A program made the translations under genes and the position numbers. Under the pieces are notes generated by a model, which saw only the letters and a list, made by a program, of their open reading frames with translations, made no database searches and had not been told where the DNA came from. Positions 1 through 5,316 of a DNA stretch of 5,316 nt are shown piece after piece. The first letter of the stretch is position 1. Every line of letters begins with the position of its first letter. Source of the DNA: Bacteroidota bacterium (GTDB taxonomy: Bacteria; Bacteroidota; Bacteroidia; Bacteroidales; PUMT01); assembly GCA_003556985.1 (NCBI GenBank), contig PWPZ01000167.1, forward strand, positions 1 through 5,316, given 5' to 3'.

Positions 1-127
1 CAGGGTAAGCGACAACACCGGGTTCTTCTACGTGGGAGACCTTGTGGAATTCGGCCCGACCGATAAATTATTCACCAATCCATCAAATAAACGCACCGAA
101 GAGTACCTGACAGGAAAATTCGGATAA
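1..127 (+). CDS. pstB: Phosphate ABC transporter ATP-binding protein PstB, C-terminal end (partial)
   Basis: This is the last 41 codons of PstB, read in the frame starting at base 2 and ending at TAA 125-127; the 5' part lies outside the window. PstB is the cytoplasmic ATPase that powers the PstSCAB high-affinity phosphate importer. The visible peptide begins RVSD, the segment that normally follows the switch-histidine loop. It continues with FFYVGDLVEFGPT, then LFTNP, and finishes KRTEEYLTGKFG. This end is highly characteristic of PstB and differs from most other ABC ATPases. The Walker A, signature and Walker B motifs are not in view, so integrity cannot be judged. phoU follows after 11 nt, the usual pstB-phoU arrangement, so both are probably on one mRNA. 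Identification rests on the C-terminal motif plus the downstream pho genes. Confidence 0.93.
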   Translation, partial: RVSDNTGFFYVGDLVEFGPTDKLFTNPSNKRTEEYLTGKFG

Positions 128-138
128 TACCAACAACA

Positions 139-864
139 ATGGACGTTAAAAAAGACAATGCCATTAAGCTCATAAAGAATGATGTTGAAAAAATGGCCGA
201 ACTTATACTTGGTCAGTTAAGGGAGCTGGAAAACATTCTCAGTTCCGAAGAGTTACATATTGACAAAGAAAAACTTGAAAGTTTTTCCAAAACAGAAAAG
301 AAAATTGATAAATTTGAAATTAAAATAAGCGACGAATTTATTAATATCGTCTGTTTGTACAACCCGGTGGCCTCGGAGCTGAGAAAAATAATAACCTGCT
401 ACAGGTTATCGATAAATCTTGAGAGGATAGGCGACATAGCGCAGAAAATACTGAGAATACTTTCTGAAATGAAGCACCAGCAAAAAATAGCCGCTTTCAT
501 GGATGAAACCTCCAACATGATGATCATGACCAACAACATGGTTGAAAAATCCATTCTTTCATTTTTCAATAATGATATCGATTATGCTATATGGACATTG
601 AAAAATGACGATGTAATCGACAAGATCAACAGGAAAATGGTAAAGAAAATACTCAAGAAAAATCTGGCCGACATAAACGACCAGGATATCCTGAATAACT
701 TTTTCAACATAAAAACCATTGTTTCAAATATTGAGAGGATTGCCGATCATTCCACAAATATAGCCGAGGCCTCCATTTATTACCTTAAAGGAGAGGATAT
801 TCGCCATTCCGATATTTCCAAATTTGTCTCCGGCCTTGAAGAGGACACAGGCGTAAAGGATTAG
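139..864 (+). CDS. phoU: Phosphate signalling protein PhoU
   Basis: This 241-residue protein is slightly longer than the usual PhoU length of roughly 215-235. PhoU is a cytoplasmic all-helical protein of two three-helix repeats. In the family it conveys the state of the Pst importer to the PhoR kinase and keeps the Pho regulon off when phosphate is plentiful. Both repeats are visible. The first has NPVASELRKIITCYRLS followed by the metal-binding type motif ERIGD (E95 to D99). The second carries ERIADH (E199 to D203) followed by STNIAEA. The N-terminus is lysine- and glutamate-rich and predicted helical. ATG 139 is chosen because the next in-frame Met is 18 codons in, inside the first helix; no clear Shine-Dalgarno sequence precedes it. 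The gene is visibly more AT-rich than the epimerase gene further along. It sits 11 nt after pstB and 3 nt before the response regulator, so translational coupling is likely. Confidence 0.95.
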   Translation: MDVKKDNAIKLIKNDVEKMAELILGQLRELENILSSEELHIDKEKLESFSKTEKKIDKFEIKISDEFINIVCLYNPVASELRKIITCYRLSINLERIGDIAQKILRILSEMKHQQKIAAFMDETSNMMIMTNNMVEKSILSFFNNDIDYAIWTLKNDDVIDKINRKMVKKILKKNLADINDQDILNNFFNIKTIVSNIERIADHSTNIAEASIYYLKGEDIRHSDISKFVSGLEEDTGVKD

Positions 865-867
865 AAT

Positions 868-1548
868 ATGTCAATAAAAATTCTGGTCATAGACGATGAG
901 GAGGATCTCTGTGAAATTCTCCAGTTCAACCTCGAGGGGGAAGGTTATGATGTTGACGTTGCCTATTCGGCCGAGGAAGCCCTGAAAAAGAGTCTGGGTT
1001 CATACCAGCTAATTTTGCTTGACGTTATGATGGGCAAGATTTCCGGTTTCAAGCTGGCCAAAATGATCAGGCAGGAAATGAGGCTCACCATGCCTATTCT
1101 TTTTATCACCGCAAAAGATGGGGAGAACAATACCCTGACCGGTTTCAGCCTCGGTGCCGACGACTATATCACAAAGCCTTTTTCGGTAAGGGAAGTCATC
1201 GCAAGAGTGAAGGCTGTGGTACAGCGTGCGGGCATTAGTCCGCCAATAACCGGCAAAAAACTAAAAACCAACGGCCTCGAACTGGATGTGGAACGCAAAA
1301 AGCTGGCAATTGACGGAAAGGAGATTGACCTGACCAGGAAGGAATTTGACATCCTTTATTTACTCATGGACAATACCTACAGGGTTCATTCCAGGGAAGA
1401 GATCCTCGACCGGGTATGGAGTTATGATGTGGTGGTAAGCCTGCGCACGGTTGATGTTCACATAACAAGGCTGCGGAAGAAGTTGGGCGAACATGGAAAA
1501 ATGATCGGCAGCAGGCCCGGGTATGGTTATTTTCTGAATACCCGTTAA
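868..1548 (+). CDS. phoB: PhoB-type phosphate response regulator (OmpR/PhoB family)
   Basis: This 226-residue DNA-binding response regulator is close to the ~229 residues of E. coli PhoB. The N-terminal receiver domain (about 3-120) has the acidic pocket D9/D10, phosphoacceptor D52 in LLDVMM, the switch threonine T81 in ITAKD and the conserved K103 in ITKPF. The C-terminal winged-helix domain (about 130-225) includes DLTRKEFDILYLL, the turn SREEILDRVW, the recognition helix around RTVDVHITRLRKKLG, and the wing ending RPGYGYF. Known role of the family: when phosphorylated by PhoR it binds pho boxes and activates phosphate-starvation genes. Assignment to PhoB rather than another OmpR-family regulator rests on its position between phoU and a PhoR-like kinase; sequence alone would give only the family. 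The start ATG lies 3 nt after the phoU stop. No residue needed for phosphorylation or DNA binding appears to be missing. Confidence 0.9.
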   Translation: MSIKILVIDDEEDLCEILQFNLEGEGYDVDVAYSAEEALKKSLGSYQLILLDVMMGKISGFKLAKMIRQEMRLTMPILFITAKDGENNTLTGFSLGADDYITKPFSVREVIARVKAVVQRAGISPPITGKKLKTNGLELDVERKKLAIDGKEIDLTRKEFDILYLLMDNTYRVHSREEILDRVWSYDVVVSLRTVDVHITRLRKKLGEHGKMIGSRPGYGYFLNTR

Positions 1549-1567
1549 TACCGCAAAACATCAGGTC

Positions 1568-3328
1568 ATGTACAAAAAAAAGCTCTTTTTCTATTTCTTT
1601 CTTGTTTTTGCAGTCTTCACTTTTGCCATTACCGTGCTTCAGCATAACCGCGAAAAAAACTTCAAGACCGAGCAGCTCAACAGCGACCTTGATATCTATA
1701 ACGATTTAACTGCCAACTTTATCTCCGTCAACAACCTGCATGAAAGGGGAGGGTACCGGCTACTTGATTCGCTATACCGGACCATTGGCAGGCCCACACT
1801 GAGAATCACCGTAGTAGATCCCTACGGCGAGGTGCTGTACGAAAGCGATATGGCAAGGGCTTACGAGCTTGAAAATCACCTGGAGCGCCCTGAAATACAA
1901 AATGCCATATACGGTGAATACGGTACCGATATCCGCATTTCGGCCACAACGGGCACCCCTTATTATTACTATGCAAAAAGGTATAACGACTATTTTGTGC
2001 GCACAGCCCTTGATTACGATGCGGATATCATCACTTTTCTCAGGGCGGAACGGGTCTTTTTCATAATAATCATCATACTGTTCTTTTTGATGACCCTGCT
2101 TTTGGTGTATATATCAGGAAAATTCGGAAAGACCGTCTCCCGGCTGAAGGATTTCGCCCTGAAGGCCGCAAGGGATGAAAAGATCGATCCCGGCATAAAC
2201 TTCCCTGAGAGCGAGCTGGGGGTGATAAGCAGGCAGATTGTAAGCATATATAACGATCTGCAACAAACCAGGGATGCTATAAATACAGAAAAAAACAAGC
2301 TGATAAGGCACCTTTATATTTCCCGCGAAGGAATTGCTATCTTCTCTCCGGAAAAAACCAACATCCTGTCAAACAGCCTGTTCATTCAAAACATCAATTT
2401 CATATCCGACCAACCGGCCCTTAATCCCGAACAGGTATTCGCAATTGAGGAATTCCACGAAGCAACTGCCTTTATTGAAAAAAACCTGGAAAAAGATGAT
2501 ATGCTCCTGCAAACCGGACTTCCTGCAAAATCATTTTCCATAAACAAAAGAGGGAAATATTTCTCGGTGCAGGTAATCATCTTTCCCGACAAAACCTTTG
2601 AAATTTCCGTTAACGACATTACCTCCCGTGAACAGGAGAAAAATATAAAACAGCAGCTGACCAGCAACATAGCCCATGAGCTCAGAACGCCCGTCAGCTC
2701 CATAACCGGATATCTGGAGACTATCAATAATGTAAAAGACCTGGATGAAAACAAAAGGGCCTACTTCATTGAAAAAGCCTACCGGCAGGCGGTAAGGTTG
2801 TCGGAACTCATATCCGATATCTCTGTTCTGAACAGGATCGAGGAAGGAGCCATAACTTTTGATAATGAGAACATAGGCATAAAGGAAATTGTAAGAGAGG
2901 TAACAGACAACCTGGAGGCCAAAATCAAGCAAAAAAATATAACCACTAACATAAAGTTGGACGATAACATTTCCCTGAAAGGTAATTATTCCCTGATTTA
3001 TTCGATTTTCCAAAACCTCTTTGAAAACACCATCATCCATGCGGGAGAGGATGTTGCGGTCAGCGTCACGTGCTACTTTGAAGATGAGAATTACTACTAT
3101 TTCTCCTATTATGACACCGGGATTGGTATTCCTGAAAAGCATATAGGGCGGATATTCGAGCGGTTTTACCGGGTCGATCAGGGGCGTATGAGAAAATCGG
3201 GCGGTACCGGACTGGGGCTGGCTATCATCAAGAACGCGGTACTTTTTCACCAGGGTGACATCTCGGTAAAAAACCGTGAGGAAGGAGGCGTTGAATTTTT
3301 CTTTTCTCTCCGGAAAAAACCCTTATAA
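1568..3328 (+). CDS. phoR: PhoR-type membrane sensor histidine kinase
   Basis: This 586-residue inner-membrane kinase is the partner of the preceding regulator. Membrane segment 1 is about residues 6-24 and segment 2 about 163-182, enclosing an extracytoplasmic domain of ~135 residues. That domain contains ITVVDPYGEVLYES and ENHLERPEIQNAIYGEYGT, a pattern like the extracellular PAS-like domain of Gram-positive PhoR kinases. A HAMP-like linker follows (about 184-232, with ESELGVI), then a poorly conserved PAS-like stretch (about 245-350). The HisKA helix has the phosphorylation site H370 in IAHELRTP. The ATPase domain shows the N box with N483 and N487, G1 DTGIGIP (516-522), F box FERFYRVD (530-537) and G2 GTGLGLAI (546-553). 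The kinase therefore looks catalytically complete. The gap from the regulator stop is 19 nt. E. coli PhoR lacks a large extracytoplasmic domain, so input sensing may differ. An A8 run lies at codons 3-5. The name PhoR is based on architecture and operon context. Confidence 0.9.
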   Translation: MYKKKLFFYFFLVFAVFTFAITVLQHNREKNFKTEQLNSDLDIYNDLTANFISVNNLHERGGYRLLDSLYRTIGRPTLRITVVDPYGEVLYESDMARAYELENHLERPEIQNAIYGEYGTDIRISATTGTPYYYYAKRYNDYFVRTALDYDADIITFLRAERVFFIIIIILFFLMTLLLVYISGKFGKTVSRLKDFALKAARDEKIDPGINFPESELGVISRQIVSIYNDLQQTRDAINTEKNKLIRHLYISREGIAIFSPEKTNILSNSLFIQNINFISDQPALNPEQVFAIEEFHEATAFIEKNLEKDDMLLQTGLPAKSFSINKRGKYFSVQVIIFPDKTFEISVNDITSREQEKNIKQQLTSNIAHELRTPVSSITGYLETINNVKDLDENKRAYFIEKAYRQAVRLSELISDISVLNRIEEGAITFDNENIGIKEIVREVTDNLEAKIKQKNITTNIKLDDNISLKGNYSLIYSIFQNLFENTIIHAGEDVAVSVTCYFEDENYYYFSYYDTGIGIPEKHIGRIFERFYRVDQGRMRKSGGTGLGLAIIKNAVLFHQGDISVKNREEGGVEFFFSLRKKPL

Positions 3329-3372
3329 CGACACTTATAAACCCCATTTGAACCCGTTGCCCTCTAATATTC

Positions 3373-3405
3373 TATAGCTCCATCTCCGGCAGCGCCTTCA
3401 CCATT
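3373..3405 (-). repeat. Near-copy of the epimerase 3' end (direct repeat, 65-nt offset)
   Basis: Bases 3373-3405 match 3438-3470, the final codons of the downstream-oriented epimerase gene, at 29 of 33 positions, with exact runs of 12 and 13 nt. Read on the - strand the copy encodes MVKALPEMEL followed by TAG (3372-3374). The intact gene ends RIVKALLEMEL followed by TAA. Both the C-terminal residues and a stop codon are therefore preserved, which fits a leftover gene end better than a chance repeat. The offset is not a multiple of three, so the copy is in a different frame from the intact gene. It lies in the 108-nt gap between the convergent kinase and epimerase genes, where no convincing terminator hairpin was seen. 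Confidence 0.85.
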
Positions 3406-3436
3406 TGACCAGTCATCAGGAAAACAGTCACCAAAA

Positions 3437-4528
3437 TTACAGCTCCATCTCCAGCAGCGCCTTCACTATCCGTCGGGCAGTCTTGCCGTCCCAGAGCTCA
3501 GGCACCGACCCTTTTTTCCATTCTCCGGCAAACAGCTTTTTCATGGCCGGTTTAACTACCTCCGGGTTGGTTCCCAGCAGCTCATTGGTCCCCAGGGTAA
3601 TCGTTTCCGGCCTCTCGGTACTGTCTCTGAGAGTCATGCAGGGAATACCCATTACCGTAGTCTCCTCGGTAATGCCTCCCGAATCGGTTATCACTGCAAA
3701 TGCCTTTTCCACAAGGTAATTAAATTCAAGGTAGCCCATCGGCTCCACCATAACCAGCCGCGGGTGACTGATGCCCGTCTTTTGAAGATTTCCCCGGGTA
3801 CGGGGATGAACGGGAAAAATAACGGGCAGGTCGCCCGAATGATCCATAATCTCAGCCACAAGCTTCTTCAGCTTGTCTTCCTCATCAACGTTGGCAGGGC
3901 GGTGAAGAGTCATAACAAAATAGCCGCCCTCGGAAAGAGGCCACTCGTCCCATACGGGCGGTTTTATAAAGCGGCTGCGGTGCTTTAGCAGAGTATCTAT
4001 CATCGTATTACCCACAAAAAAGATCCTGTCGTCAGCAACCCCCGAAAGCCTCAGATTTTCATTGGCAATCTCGCTGGTAGTAAAAAAATAATTGGTTATA
4101 CTGTCGGTCACCACCCTGTTTATCTCTTCCGGCATCCGCCAGTCGCCCGACCTTATCCCCCCTTCCACATGAGCCACCTTCACATGCATCTTCCTGGCAA
4201 CTATTGAGCAGGCCATGGTAGAGGTAACATCTCCCACCACGATGCAGATGTCGGGCTTTTTTTCCATCAGCAGCTTCTCATAGCCCGTCATGATGGCCGA
4301 GGTCTGCTCGGCCTGGGTACCACCACCGGCTCCCAGGTTAATATCGGGTTCGGGAATGCCAAGCTGCTCAAAAAAGCTGCTGCTCATATTTATATCATAA
4401 TGCTGTCCGGTATGGACCAGCCGGAAACCAATATCTTCGCCCCTGTCGCTGGCCTCTGAAATGGCATCGATAATGGGCGAAATCTTCATAAAATTGGGGC
4501 GCGCCCCTGCTATCAGATCAATAAACAT
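3437..4528 (-). CDS. wecB: Non-hydrolysing UDP-N-acetylglucosamine 2-epimerase
   Basis: This 363-residue cytoplasmic enzyme interconverts UDP-GlcNAc and UDP-ManNAc, a precursor of ManNAc-type sugars in surface polysaccharides. It has the two-domain GT-B-like fold of its family. Visible motifs are GARPNFMKISPI near the N-terminus (8-19), HTGQHYD, VGDVTST with the catalytic-type D100, HVEGGIRSGD with E122, MPEEINRV with E134/E135/R138, TLHRPANVD with H209, HPRTRG (241-246), TDSGGITEE and ERPET. All expected active-site positions are present and the length is normal. The frame is open upstream to an ATG at 4603, but the added 25 residues lie before the first Rossmann strand and run through a GC-rich hairpin. 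Start ATG 4528, giving MFIDLIAGARPN, fits family N-termini better. No other sugar gene is in the window, so its pathway is unknown. The gene is more GC-rich than the pho operon and is flanked by fragments of epimerase-like sequence, suggesting duplication or replacement. Confidence 0.93.
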   Translation of the reverse strand: MFIDLIAGARPNFMKISPIIDAISEASDRGEDIGFRLVHTGQHYDINMSSSFFEQLGIPEPDINLGAGGGTQAEQTSAIMTGYEKLLMEKKPDICIVVGDVTSTMACSIVARKMHVKVAHVEGGIRSGDWRMPEEINRVVTDSITNYFFTTSEIANENLRLSGVADDRIFFVGNTMIDTLLKHRSRFIKPPVWDEWPLSEGGYFVMTLHRPANVDEEDKLKKLVAEIMDHSGDLPVIFPVHPRTRGNLQKTGISHPRLVMVEPMGYLEFNYLVEKAFAVITDSGGITEETTVMGIPCMTLRDSTERPETITLGTNELLGTNPEVVKPAMKKLFAGEWKKGSVPELWDGKTARRIVKALLEMEL

Positions 4529-4545
4529 CTCAATATATTTAATAA

Positions 4546-4575
4546 ATGCCGGTCCCCGCCAGGAAATACCGGCAT
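4546..4575 (-). promoter_or_regulatory. Hairpin in the epimerase leader
   Basis: On the - strand ATGCCGGT (4575-4568) pairs perfectly with ACCGGCAT (4553-4546). Inside the loop, TTCC can pair with GGGG through two G-T/U wobbles around a TGGC tetraloop, giving a nearly continuous 12-bp stem with a 2-nt bulge. It ends 17 nt before the chosen epimerase ATG. The sequence after it is AT-rich but not a clean T run, so it is a weak terminator candidate. It could affect ribosome access, act as an attenuator, or be incidental. Confidence 0.45.
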
Positions 4576-4716
4576 ATCCATAATCAATAACCGGCACCTT
4601 CAATTAGTTCCATCCGGCCTACTTTAAAATTGTATGCAAATATGCAGACCTTTTCCGACAGATTGAAATTTATTTTTTCTTGGTTGGCATTCCCTTCTGC
4701 ATTTTTTCCGGAAAAG

Positions 4717-4789
4717 ACCCTGTTTATCTCTTCCGGCACCCCCGCCCGGGTACCACCACCGGTATTAATAACCCTTTCGGGGAAAGCAA
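4717..4789 (-). pseudogene. Decayed partial UDP-GlcNAc 2-epimerase fragment
   Basis: Three blocks on the - strand match the neighbouring intact epimerase in the same order and orientation. Block 4764-4789 matches 4337-4362 at 17 of 26 positions and encodes AFPERVIN against GIPEPDIN. Block 4748-4762 matches 4315-4329 perfectly over 15 nt and encodes GGGT. Block 4717-4738 matches 4113-4134 perfectly over 22 nt and encodes PEEINRV, part of the active site. Relative to the intact gene the fragment has lost 6 nt between the first two blocks and 171 nt between the last two. Both losses are multiples of three, so one frame reads TGGGTRAGVPEEINRV. Weaker similarity may continue leftward: INFNL at about 4664-4678 resembles ANENL at the expected spacing. 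The fragment lacks most of the enzyme and cannot be active. It is either the relic of a second epimerase gene or an incomplete local duplication. Confidence 0.8.
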
Positions 4790-4882
4790 CGGAGCAGCAA
4801 GAAATTTGACGGAGTTGTACAGTGGGGCAACATTGGAAGCATCGGGGAAGCAACTGGGCAGCGGGGAAAACAACGGGACAGT
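4778..4882. repeat. Degenerate ~20-nt tandem repeat
   Basis: Related units occur at 4778-4798, 4823-4842, 4843-4862 and 4862-4882, approximating CGGGGAARRCAACKGRRCAG on the + strand. The last three units are contiguous with a 19-20 nt period. A 24-nt diverged stretch (4799-4822) separates them from the first. The second unit is the poorest match. The first unit overlaps the right edge of the epimerase relic. No reading frame or recognised element explains the array. Confidence 0.6.
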
Positions 4883-4924
4883 ATGGATTTTAATTGGCAC
4901 CGCGGAGTAGCCGGTCTAAATTTA

Positions 4925-4932
4925 TATTTTTG
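4925..4932 (+). promoter_or_regulatory. Candidate Bacteroidota -7 box for the secreted-protein gene
   Basis: TATTTTTG matches the Bacteroidota -7 consensus TAnnTTTG exactly and lies 65 nt before the ATG at 4998. It would give a 5' leader of roughly 55-60 nt. A good -33 TTTG element at the usual 19-21 nt spacing is not visible; the nearest TTG (4894-4896) is too far away at 28 nt. The local region is AT-rich, so a chance match is possible. Confidence 0.4.
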
Positions 4933-4997
4933 TAGTTACATTGCAAGCTTAAAATCGAGGATATAAAAAACCCATTCATCATAAAAAGCCAGGGAAA

Positions 4998-5316
4998 ATG
5001 AAAAAACAAATAATAATAACGACGGCATTAATAGCCATTCTGCTCTCAGCGTTAAGCTTCATCCGGCAATCGGCCGAAAAGGCAGCCCCCTCCCCTTTCG
5101 TCGAAGACTCAATGAAACACTGGCATGAGCAGCCCCTCAGAATTTTGCAGACGGTGCTAAGGGAGATCGATGGCAAAGATTACGATGCCGAATCGGTTAT
5201 CAGGCACATGAAAGAGACCCGAAGCAACGTGCTGGTAGTAAATGCCGGTGGCATCATCGACTTTTTCGACAACCCCCTGCCGGCCGCCACCCCCAACCGC
5301 TTTTTAGAGGAGGGCG
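4998..5316 (+). CDS. Secreted protein, possible glycoside-hydrolase-like N-terminus (partial)
   Basis: The first 106 codons of a gene that runs off the right edge. The start MKKQIIITTALIAILLSALS is a clear N-terminal export signal: basic residues, then a hydrophobic core of about 15 residues. There is no cysteine lipobox, so export by cleavage or retention as a membrane anchor fits better than lipidation. The mature part contains HWHEQPLRILQTVLREIDG, then DYDAESVIRHMKETRSNVL and VVNAGGIIDFFDNPL. The pattern of a helix that selects a residue (DAESVIRHMKETRSN) followed by a hydrophobic strand (VLVVNAGG) resembles the first beta/alpha unit of TIM-barrel glycosidase-like proteins, such as the hypothetical glycosyl hydrolase 6 type. 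I could not confirm this from such a short piece. The gene is transcribed away from the epimerase gene. ATG 4998 is chosen because the signal sequence begins there. Confidence 0.8.
   Translation, partial: MKKQIIITTALIAILLSALSFIRQSAEKAAPSPFVEDSMKHWHEQPLRILQTVLREIDGKDYDAESVIRHMKETRSNVLVVNAGGIIDFFDNPLPAATPNRFLEEG

Larger units (their letters stand above)
4529..4997. other. 469-nt intergenic region without an intact gene
   Basis: This stretch separates the divergent epimerase gene (- strand) and the secreted-protein gene (+ strand). From left to right it holds the epimerase leader with a hairpin (4546-4575), an AT-rich part (about 4618-4700), decayed epimerase-like sequence on the - strand (4717-4789), a degenerate ~20-nt tandem repeat (4778-4882) and a candidate promoter (4925-4932). 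An 89-codon - strand frame (4584-4853) spans the decayed part. It has no start or composition suggesting a functional protein, and its N-terminal half is encoded by the repeat units. I regard it as a relic frame rather than a gene. Confidence 0.7.

Noticed and set aside
2386..2754. 122-codon open frame on the - strand inside the kinase gene
   Set aside because: It is serine- and phenylalanine-rich antisense of the kinase coding sequence, with no domain and no plausible start context.
2531..3250. 239-codon open frame on the - strand inside the histidine kinase gene
   Set aside because: It lies wholly opposite the well-supported kinase domains and shows no recognisable motif; it is a by-product of the kinase codons.
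3323..3340. TTATAA repeated around a 6-nt spacer at the end of the kinase gene, considered as a terminator
   Set aside because: The stem would be only six A-T pairs, overlaps the stop codon, and is not followed by a T run.
3405..3719. 104-codon + strand frame opposite the epimerase 3' part
   Set aside because: Its serine-rich peptide is the antisense of conserved epimerase codons, and no promoter or family signal supports it.
4637..4644. CATATTTG on the - strand as a -7 box for the epimerase gene
   Set aside because: It matches TAnnTTTG imperfectly and has no -33 element; too weak to list as a promoter.
4680..4910. 76-codon + strand frame in the intergenic region
   Set aside because: It is antisense to the epimerase relic and runs through the repeat units; composition and context do not suggest a protein.
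4991..5000. AGGGA before ATG 4998 as a Shine-Dalgarno sequence
   Set aside because: The spacing of 3 nt is too short for normal ribosome binding, and the other genes here show no clear Shine-Dalgarno use.

Overview
The window looks like a chromosomal segment of a Bacteroidota (Bacteroidetes) bacterium, possibly Bacteroidales-like. Start codons lack convincing Shine-Dalgarno sequences, one intergenic region has a TAnnTTTG-type -7 box, and the protein families and gene order fit that phylum. The phylum assignment is inference. No RNA genes, CRISPR arrays, insertion sequences or phage genes were seen.

Left part (1-3328, + strand): the end of a phosphate-uptake and phosphate-sensing operon. It holds the last 41 codons of pstB (phosphate ABC transporter ATPase), then phoU, a PhoB-type response regulator and a PhoR-type membrane histidine kinase. 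The gaps are 11, 3 and 19 nt, so the genes are almost certainly co-transcribed. PstB belongs to the high-affinity importer, PhoU links importer state to the kinase, and PhoR and PhoB form the phosphorelay. The key catalytic residues are visible and intact in all three complete proteins.

Middle part (3329-4528): a short convergent gap, then a complete non-hydrolysing UDP-N-acetylglucosamine 2-epimerase (WecB type) on the - strand. It supplies UDP-ManNAc for surface polysaccharide and has no obvious link to phosphate regulation.

Right part (4529-5316): a 469-nt stretch without an intact gene, then the first 106 codons of a secreted protein on the + strand, possibly of glycoside-hydrolase type. 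The gap contains a hairpin in the epimerase leader, broken epimerase-like sequence, a degenerate ~20-nt tandem repeat and a candidate promoter.

The most notable observation is that the intact epimerase gene is bracketed by pieces of epimerase sequence. A 33-nt near-copy of its 3' end, including a stop codon, lies just downstream. Collinear pieces of its interior, including a perfect 22-nt match, lie about 190 nt upstream in the same orientation with in-frame deletions. This points to past tandem duplication or allele replacement followed by decay. The rest of the window appears ordinary, and I found no convincing new multi-gene system.
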